NCBI GenBank assembly: GCA_020650975.1
Contig: JAIPMN010003691.1
Coordinates: 4,309 to 35,180, forward strand
Length of the DNA stretch: 30,872 bases
Source of the DNA: Apostichopus californicus
Lineage: Eukaryota; Echinodermata; Holothuroidea; Aspidochirotida; Stichopodidae
Reading direction: 5' to 3'
The notes under the pieces were generated by a model. That model worked only from the letters and a program-made list of their open reading frames with translations. It made no database searches and was not told the origin of the DNA. The number at the start of each line of letters is the position of its first letter. Positions within the stretch are counted from its first letter, which is position 1. Shown here in pieces: positions 1-30,872 of the stretch. The position numbers and the translations under genes are program-made.

Positions 1-2060
1 CCCCCCCCCCCAAAAAAAAAAAAAAAAAAAAAATATTGGACATTATGTATTTACAAACAAACAAAAAAAGTTAAAAATTTTATATGTTCACATCACTGTT
101 AGACTGGATGAATTGACTTTCAAGTATTACTGTACTGTACGTACTTGCTACATGGGACTTGTTATTCATGACTTGGTTGAACATTGTAAATACACAAGCC
201 GGAATGGCATGTAACTTTGTAAGTTACACTCTACAGTGTGTACACTAATAGAGGTGCTAAATCGTAGCTCACATCAACACTACTGGTGAGCTGAATACAA
301 TCATCTATGGTCATTTATATAAATACTGTGTAAACACAGACTCAGTATAAACATATATGCATAATGTTTCCTGTGTTGTAAACTTGCATGGATTTGTAAG
401 CAACTCTGATATATGCACTGGAGTAATGATCCCCAGATGATGCGAGACATTCTGGATGTTCATGATACATAGACCCTTGACCAGTTGTTTTGGAGAGATT
501 TTGATCATTATTTCAAATGTGCAAAGCATCTTAATTTGTACAAAGAAAAAATCATATATACCTACCAACATAACCATTGGTATTGTATAGCATCATTTGG
601 GGTGTTGCTGGAAGTGTACGTAGGTCAAAGGTCTTCCACACAGTACAGTTAGGTACTATAGATCATTGTCTTTAAATGATCTTGTATGACAATGTATGTA
701 CTCCTCTCACAGGACTTTACACTTAGGTTAATCTTCACACGTAAACAATGCTAGGTTATGTACTTAAATTCTATGCAGATAGCTTACATTATGTAGATTA
801 CACTGATGGGTGGGAAATGATTCTGTTTCCTCCGGTTTTGTATATTAATATGTTTAGTTAGTTAAACTATTGTATGTAGTACGTAAAATTTGTCGTACAT
901 GTATGAGAAGTGGCACCATATAATATAAAACCACTATGTTGATAAGGATGCAAATCCATCATCCCATTCTCACTGTTAAAGGCTAACATTTTAGAATTTT
1001 AACGTTTGAAGACGTCGAAGCTAGTCATGTATCAGTGTTTATTTTATCACAATAGCGACATTTGTGTTATAGACATGTTTGGCTCCCCCCCCCCCCCACT
1101 TTCTCTCCCTTGCTATGACCACAGTTGCTAATGCATGCATTTCATCAAAACGATAATTGCGTGGGGTCACTCGCCATCTTAACAAAACAGCAAAATTCTA
1201 CATGGTTGGCATTTCATTTATGACACTGGGTGTTGTTGTGCATAAACATGTCTCTGTATAGTACTTTAAAGTGCCCCTGTGGTATATTGGTTCATTAACC
1301 TATTTAGATGTGTCACATGCAATGTGATTGGTGTTTTAGATCATTCCAGTCTTGTACTGTAGTATACAGTAGGCCAATATTGGTGAAGTTCTTACCAAAT
1401 ATTCGGAACGAGGCTGAATTGCAGAAGAAAATGAATATCAATATAATTTAATGTGTAAATGTGTACAGTCAGTGTGATATCGCAAGTTGTCGAGTTCCAA
1501 ACGAAAACAACAACATGTAGGGCTGTACTTTACACTTCATCGGGGAAGCAAGCAATGATGAACTGATCATCTTCGATAATATTGAATATGTTGTGTCCTT
1601 GAAACCACATGCAGTAGTACTTTAAACTATACCTTTAAATCATGCTGTAGTAGTAAACACATCAATGTTCCCAACATGTACATCTTGAGTGGTCAGGTTT
1701 ATGTACAGTCTCAGCAGTTCTACCTTCTGCGTGTGCAGAGAGAGGAAAACTAATTAGGCAAAAAAAAAAAACGGCCATAAGAAGAAAAGGCCTATATCAG
1801 TGTATTTTTTTTGTTTCTTTCTTGATTCAGCCAATTACCAATTTTACATCGTCTAATTTTACTACTCATTTAAACTACTACATTGTCATGCGATCTGTCA
1901 AATGTGAAACACAGCAATTTAACATGCAATGTTAATTTGCTTTCAGTTTGTATTCTGCTCTTTAATGTATAACGGTACGTATGAGCAGCTAACATGAAAG
2001 CAATCCTGCCTGATTCACTCTGGAACAGAGGTCAATGGTGCATATACATACAGTTTATAC

Positions 2061-2120
2061 AATAGGGTCATTCCAATATATATAATAGGGTCATATATAA
2101 TAGGGTCATTCCATATCAAA
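2061..2120. repeat. Short tandem array of AATAGGGTCA units
   Basis: AATAGGGTCA occurs at 2061, 2084 and 2099, each close to TATATA; the first and third are followed by TTCCA. The last copy runs into ATATCAAATCACC. Similar TCATTCCATATCAAAT words are familiar to me from invertebrate repeats, but I cannot name the family. Confidence 0.6.
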
Positions 2121-2234
2121 TCACCAGATTTGGAATATGTTTGGAGTGGTTTGACCTACAGTAGATTCTAAATATCACCAAATTTATTGTGTGTTTGGAA
2201 CACCATGAATTAAGGATATTCTGAAACTTTCAGT

Positions 2235-2790
2235 TGCATTGGCATTGCTTCAAACTTGGCCTGTTTATCACAGTATGAAATTCTGCAATTGAATATTGTA
2301 CCTCAACTTCCTCAAGGCCATTCAATTCAATACTGTGCAGATTTTGATATCATACAAACAAATAATATTTGCATTATTTCTATGGGATAGAATCTATGGG
2401 CTTCTGTAATAGGATGTTTAATAACTGCCACGGGTAGGTCCTATGTCAGTGAAGTTTAACAGTTCCTTTTCACAAGTTGTCTGATAAGTTTTGTCTTCAA
2501 AACATTTCAAAATCCTAGCTGCAAGCACTATGGACAGCACTTTCTCACAAACGGTTAGGTCTACAAACCTTTCCTCAATTGTGTTGAACTGTTGACAGCA
2601 TCACGCTTGAAAGTGTCACTTGGTTGAAAAGTCATAATACGATTACACTTGACGATTGTGTTCACTCGAAGGGAGTCAAACACTTCCTGTAGATATGCTA
2701 TTGACAAGTTCACGCACATTCCGTGTTACATGTGGACCTCGACTGGCAGAGTTTAAAGGAGCAGTTGCCATGCACATTGTTGAATAACAA
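2235..2790 (-). pseudogene. Possible decayed coding sequence (minus strand)
   Basis: Reading the minus strand, successive open stretches in different frames look protein-like: one with RGPHVTRNVRELVNSIS, one with EVFDSLRVNTIVKCNRIM, one with VCEKVLSIVLAARILKCF, and one with SIELNGLEEVEVQYSIAEF. They are separated by frameshifts and stops and lie beside the AATAGGGTCA array, as a dead transposon ORF might. I cannot match the family and each stretch is short enough to be chance. Confidence 0.2.
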
Positions 2791-3233
2791 TTAAAAACTA
2801 AACACAAGTATTTAAAGTGACAAAGTTCTCATATGTCATATATCTCTTGGTTGATTAACTGTGAACAGTTGTTAGTTAAACTGTTTGTGAAGATTGGGAG
2901 GAAGACCAAATACTGTAGGTCCTACACAGTAACTGTACTATAGCTGAGCACTCCTGTTATCAGATTCTGTACTGACACGCACTAAATGCTGTATACAGAA
3001 AGTGTTAGTATACTGTACATGTACAGCCGGTAAGGACAGTTATTTGCATCTGCTAATTTGCTCAGAAAAATGCTATTCAAAATTGGCCAAGCTGCCACTT
3101 AAATGAAAAGGTATTAGATGCTTCTGTAAACAGACTCAAAAGCAGCTTCACTATAGATACTACGGGGAGAACAAGTATCGGTGCTTTGGAAGGTTATGAA
3201 TGAAGCCACATATGGTTCTTATTTAAAGTATAT

Positions 3234-3639
3234 AGGCCCGGTCACACTACAGCGATATTTTATCGGAATACGGTCCGATTTTTCCGATTTTAGGCCGAAG
3301 AGTGAGGTTTGTGGTAGTGAATGTAATGAACGCAGTGGAATATTCGAATACCTACTCCAAATCTGAGGGGTTCTGGAACGGACTACAATTCTGAAGTGAC
3401 GTCACATCGAAAAACGATAAAAATCGTAAGAGAAATCGGATAGCTATCCGATAAAAGGAAACGGAGTCAATATCAAAAGTTTGGAGAGGGCTATTCCACA
3501 TCGGAATGGCTCAACAGATAGCAAATCAGGTCTTTTATCACTGTGGCTAGAAGACCCGAACGAAAAACTGGCAGTTTCGATTCCTCCGGGAAAATCGGAT
3601 AGTATTCCGATAAAAAATCGGTATAGTGTGACCGGGCCT
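3234..3639. mobile_element. MITE-like non-autonomous DNA transposon, about 406 bp, with long terminal inverted repeats
   Basis: The left end AGGCCCGGTCACACTA is repeated in inverse at the right end as TAGTGTGACCGGGCCT. Similarity continues inward for about 55 bp (ATCGGAATAC in both arms, then TCCGATTTT). Internal features are a perfect 18-bp palindrome ATCGGATAGCTATCCGAT at 3435-3452 and a full CRE-type TGACGTCA at 3397-3404. No transposase frame is present. The flanks (left TAT, right TAA) do not give a clear target duplication, so I do not assign a superfamily. Confidence 0.8.
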
Positions 3640-3999
3640 TAAGGCAGAAATTTGTTATTGAATCTGATGTACATATATCAATGCTGTTCATTAACAGTAG
3701 AAGTAACAATACAATGACCCTTGTCATTGTAGTCACCTACTGTATTACCAATAATCTGCAACTCTACACTTATCCCTTCTGTAGAGCTGTCATGACTTCT
3801 GGACATATCATACTGTATTCTGTGTAACTACTGTGGACGTTCCTAGTTCCACGGTTTTAATTATTTCATTTATTTGTTTTATCACAACTTGCATGTATAT
3901 TGAATAAGTCTATTTAAATAGTATGTAAGGATGTACATTAAAAGACACACAATACTGCACATTGCAAAACAAAGTGATCTATAAAACATATTTTTGTAG

Positions 4000-4020
4000 G
4001 CGTCATAACCTGTATGACGC
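4000..4020. repeat. Small perfect hairpin
   Basis: GCGTCATA (4000-4007) and TATGACGC (4013-4020) are exact inverses around a 5-nt loop. The role is unknown; each arm holds a TGACG-type half site. Confidence 0.4.
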
Positions 4021-4231
4021 AGTAAAAACAAAAAACGTATACAAAGATAGCAAAAATATTAAGCAAGAAAACAACCTATATATGCAGTGCTAACATAAAT
4101 AGGAAATATGTGAAATTAGTAACTTCTAAGATAACAATTTTTTTAATGATTTAATATGTATAGTACTGTTTTTTTTACAAATGGCTTCTCCAAAAGAAAC
4201 TGTGGATGGGCATGATTGTACATTCTAGTAC

Positions 4232-4566
4232 TTAAAGGCATTGAAGACTCGCCCCAAACTGCGTGGGGCCATCTGAAAAAGTTAACTTTCTGTTGCTTGC
4301 AAGTGACGTTTTGTTAGTGTCGCTACAAAATGCAGACAGTACAGTCATGAAACGTGATACCTTGTTATCTTTAGCTGGACCTGAGATGTCCATCGCTATA
4401 TCGTTTGTATACTGTGCTGTGGGTATTGACCGCAGCTGTATGTACTGACTGTACACTAGTGTCTAATTACTGACGGTAGCAAGCTGTGTGTGTATTTTCT
4501 GGGATCGATGGTGGTGTTTAACACTTCTGTTACTTCTGTTTTTGCGCGAGTCTTCACACCCTTTAA
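4232..4566. mobile_element. MITE-like element flanked by TTAA (piggyBac-type target), about 327 bp
   Basis: TTAA at 4232-4235 and 4563-4566 flank a segment whose ends are inverse: AGGCATTGAAGACTCGC at 4236-4252 against GCGAGTCTTCACACCCT at 4546-4562, 14 of 17 matching. TTAA duplication is the hallmark of piggyBac-family insertion; the family assignment is inferred from this alone. Small ORFs on both strands inside (61 and 74 codons) overlap each other and look like chance. Confidence 0.65.
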
Positions 4567-7217
4567 GATGTGTCTCTAGCCACTAGCACCAAGGATCTTG
4601 CTTTCGAGCCACTCAATCCACACTGTACCTGGACTGTACAACTTGTATCATATTCATTTCTTAATGCATGACATGGTAATAGACTGTAGAGCAGGAAAAG
4701 GAATGAGCTCACAGAACAAAAAAACAACGTACAAATGACTGAGGAAGCTTTTAAGGAAGTCCGCCTGGAAAAAGCCAATGACACTTTCAGCACACATATA
4801 CATATCAACAAAATATTTAGGAAAATAGAGACTTTTCCTATTTAGGGATAATTTTTGGTTCTTCTTTCTTCTGTTATAAAAACAGTTGACCTGTACTCCA
4901 TATTGTAGTAAAAGGTCTTTATTTATGACATTTCTTCCTGTGACTGTTCATTAACTTTGTGCACTTCATCTTCGTATATCTTATCTTTCTTCGTATTTGG
5001 TATCATTCCATTTGCCACGTGTATCGATTGTAAAAGTAATAAATTCGTCCACTCATGGAATCTGATCTGAATAAAATTTGTCACAAGCTTTTGTTTCTGG
5101 TGATGATGGATGCAACTTTTCCATCAGGCATTGTTTAATATTAATCCTTTAAACTTTTAGCATGCAAATGATATACTGTATATTAATGGTGTCCAAGTCT
5201 ATGTTGTAGTGGTGGCCCATACTGTACCTGTCCCTTGGGACGTTGCAGTCTAAGTCAGTTTGCCCAGTCCTATGGTCGATACAGTATGTTTAATGGACGT
5301 GACAGTTACGGCATGTGGTAATAATAAGCCTTACTGTACAGTAGCTGTACTTATATTTTACTGTAATGTCCTTAAGTTACTACTGTTCCCCATGGTTACA
5401 CAATTTGCCCAAGTACTGTACTAAAGTTTGGGTGAATGTTGTAAACTCTGTTTATATGATTCAGGTACAGTAAAAACACTGGTATCACAAATTGAAAGAG
5501 TCGAGCATGAAGCAGGCCTCGACAGATATGCCAAGTGCCACCAACTGGCGCCATTTAGTTAGTAGAATGTTGGCTTCAGATGGTTAGTAGCATGGCTATC
5601 AGTGCCACAGTACCTACACACAAGTACAGTATATTAGCTACGGTGATCAATACCAATGACAGACCCGTTTTTGCATTCAGTCTCGACGGTCTAATCAATT
5701 TTTATTCGCAATACTTACTATTGTGTAGTACATTATCACCTTGTCACAATGATATAAGTACTTTCTTGTCAAAATTTGGCCTATTCGCACGCAGAGGTCG
5801 AGAGAAAGCAAAAGAAATCAAACCAAAACAAAGGTGTCCCGTTCATTAATTGGACACATGCTTTCATCTCGAACAAAACATTTTTATAACAAATAACGGG
5901 ACAGCGGACACTTTTGTTTTGGTTTGAATTCAATGTTCGCTCAATCTCCGTCAATGGGCCAACAAAATTTGGTGGCGAAGAAATGTCAACCGTGGCAAAC
6001 GGTGGCATGCCATGTACTGAATGGCAGTGTATGGTTGTTAATTCAAAGAAGAATGTTGTCCTTAAAATACATGTATGCATGTTCATTTTACCATGCTATT
6101 TGCATGATTCGGAGTATTTGACCAACTTGTCATTGCTGGTCTCTTCATATTATTGAAGGATTACAAGTTTACTATGATATAGTACTATACCATATTTAGT
6201 ATCATTGTACACTATTACACTTGATCTTGCTTGGATCTTGCTCTGTTGTGTAAGAAAGTTTAGATAACCTAGCTGCATACGTAGATCCTGTTTGGACAAA
6301 GAAATCTGAAAATCAACCAGCATCTTTTGCCATGGCCGTATACTGTTTCTTTGCAGTATATACCAACTTTAAAGCAGCCCTGCACTATGTCAGTACTTAA
6401 ATTTGGCCAAATGTTATGTATTGTGTAAGTACACAAAATGCAGTACAATCCCAATTGATTCCAGCTAAGCAAGAAAAACATTGGTTGAAACTTGTTATTT
6501 TTACCCAATTAATTGAAATGAAATGTCTCTAGTCAAACTTTAAATGAGACTTTATTATTGTGAGATTGTTGTAACCATAGCATCGTCGTTGTCGTCCTTA
6601 TCAAAAAAAAAACATTCTTCCACTATTTAGTCAACTCAGAAAGCTGCTTAAATGAAGGCAAGGCAAGACTGCTTTGATGTGTAAGCTAAAACTGTGATCT
6701 ATTCAAACTGACACATTTATTTGCAAATATACCATTTTAAAGAGATTGTGCATACATGTATAAAGTATATTTAGGTCATCAGAGAAAGAAAAGGAAGGTA
6801 CAGAACTGAAAGATGGCCGGGGCACCGACAGCAAGACAAAAAAGGGCATGGTGGCAACCTTTACGTTGGCTGGGTGTATTTTTCAGGGGCATTTCGTCAA
6901 ACATCGAGAGCACGACAGCTTTTTGCTGTTGGTTATGTCAAGCTCTGCACGCTGTACACCATAGTGTTAACCTATTCTGAACTTCTAAAAGCTACATATT
7001 ATGTCTGATCCCTCTATAAAGTTAATTTGTATGTATTGAAAGTTCTGGACTGGTATATATATCAGTGTATACACTGAATCCTGTACAGTAGTAACTGTGT
7101 GTGTGTACAGTACAGTATGTCCATACAGCATTTGGAAACTTTTGTCACATTCAAGATTGTTTCCCACGTACAGATACAGATACCTAATGACTTCTTTCTT
7201 GTGTGTTTCACTTTCAG
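4567..7217. other. No recognisable gene; upstream of the start-codon exon
   Basis: Contains the inverted repeat listed above and several 60-100 codon open frames on both strands that overlap one another and show no domains. It ends at the acceptor at 7217. A transcription start or upstream exon could lie here but no core promoter is clear. Confidence 0.55.
5819..5926. repeat. Inverted repeat, arms about 24 and 32 nt
   Basis: The left arm 5819-5842 (CAAACCAAAACAAAGGTGTC then CCGTT) is mirrored at 5895-5926. The right arm carries an additional 7 nt, so the arms pair as a bulged hairpin around a 52-nt loop. It may be a small foldback element or hairpin RNA precursor; no coding function is seen. 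Confidence 0.55.
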
Positions 7218-7700
7218 ATGAGCAAGAGAATTGAAGAAGCCAAAATATAGAACAATAAAGAGAAAGAGAGAGAGGAACAATTAATTGATAAAGACAATCG
7301 GGAATTAGACTGGACGGTCGTGTGCGCTATCATGCTGACATAGTAACTCAGACGAAGTCACCTACAAAGCTCTGTTTTTACACAGCCATTAGAAGGGGGA
7401 TGACAATGTACAGCATGCAGTGAAAGAGAGTCGAACAGGACGCTGATCTTGCAAACTACGTCTGTACGTCTGACAGAAGAAATAAACACACTCTCGTTCC
7501 CCTTTAATGTTATATTAGTTGCACATGCTGGCCAAAAACAGCTCACACTGTCATTGTATGTGATTATCAGGTGGAACATTGCAATACACGGTACAACAGT
7601 TCTGCTGATATTGCAGCCAAGAGGTGGTCGGTGAGATCGAAGAAGGAAAACTCTTATCATGCCATTTTGGAATAGGAGGTGGTAGCGGTGAGGGGATAAA

Positions 7701-30872
<23,172 letters not shown>

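Larger units (their letters stand above)
1..3233. other. No recognisable gene; AT-rich flank
   Basis: Apart from the short tandem array and possible decayed ORF given separately, this stretch shows only C11/A22 at its start, a C13 tract and many TACTGTA-type words. It may be intergenic or the intron behind an upstream non-coding exon. Confidence 0.6.

Noticed and set aside
4263..4448. Small ORFs on both strands within 4232-4566
   Set aside because: They lie inside the TTAA-flanked MITE and overlap each other in opposite strands; no transposase features.
6813..6977. 54-codon ORF starting MAGAPTARQKRAWWQP
   Set aside because: Locally GC-rich and preceded by an in-frame stop, but no domain, no splice donor in a useful phase and no support for translation.

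Overview
This is eukaryotic, non-vertebrate animal DNA: AT-rich, gene-poor, with short exons, GT-AG introns, A/T and C/G homopolymer tracts and scattered transposon remnants. An echinoderm-like marine deuterostome would fit the repeat style, but nothing here fixes the species.

The one gene I can support is the 5' part of a plus-strand FRMPD3/FRMPD4 (Preso)-like scaffold gene. Six coding exons join without a frame break: 7701-7798, 12151-12267, 13163-13323, 14471-14573, 26793-26952 and 29459-29563. Every junction has a GT donor and an AG acceptor, and the intron phases (2, 2, 1, 2, 0, then 0 at the last donor) all agree. The joined product is 248 residues so far: WW1 (about 15-44), a degenerate WW2 (about 54-83), PDZ (about 94-173), a basic linker, and the first strand region of a FERM domain (from about 222). 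The rest of FERM and the long C-terminal tail lie beyond the right edge. No exon was recognisable from a single long ORF; the case rests on splice sites, phase and domain order.

Layout: 1-7217 holds no recognisable gene but contains two MITE-like elements (3234-3639; 4236-4562 flanked by TTAA), short tandem repeats and an inverted repeat. 7218-7798 is the probable start-codon exon. 7799-14470 holds introns 1-3 with the second WW and first PDZ exons. 14574-26792 is a 12.2-kb intron with a CpG-richer segment and a phase-compatible candidate alternative first exon (17414-17496), a degenerate tandem repeat ending in an 88-bp near-perfect palindrome (19364-19630), a minus-strand LINE 3' remnant (about 20715-21050) and a nuclear-receptor-type DR1. 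26953-29458 carries a candidate 30-nt in-phase microexon and a tRNA-derived SINE. 29564 to the end is intron with no exon I could identify.

Points most worth following: the tandem WW module and its gapless match to the N-terminus of vertebrate FRMPD4 (recalled from memory); two possible isoform-generating exons; and a striking excess of the 12-bp palindrome TACTGTACAGTA and related words, mainly in the first 11 kb.
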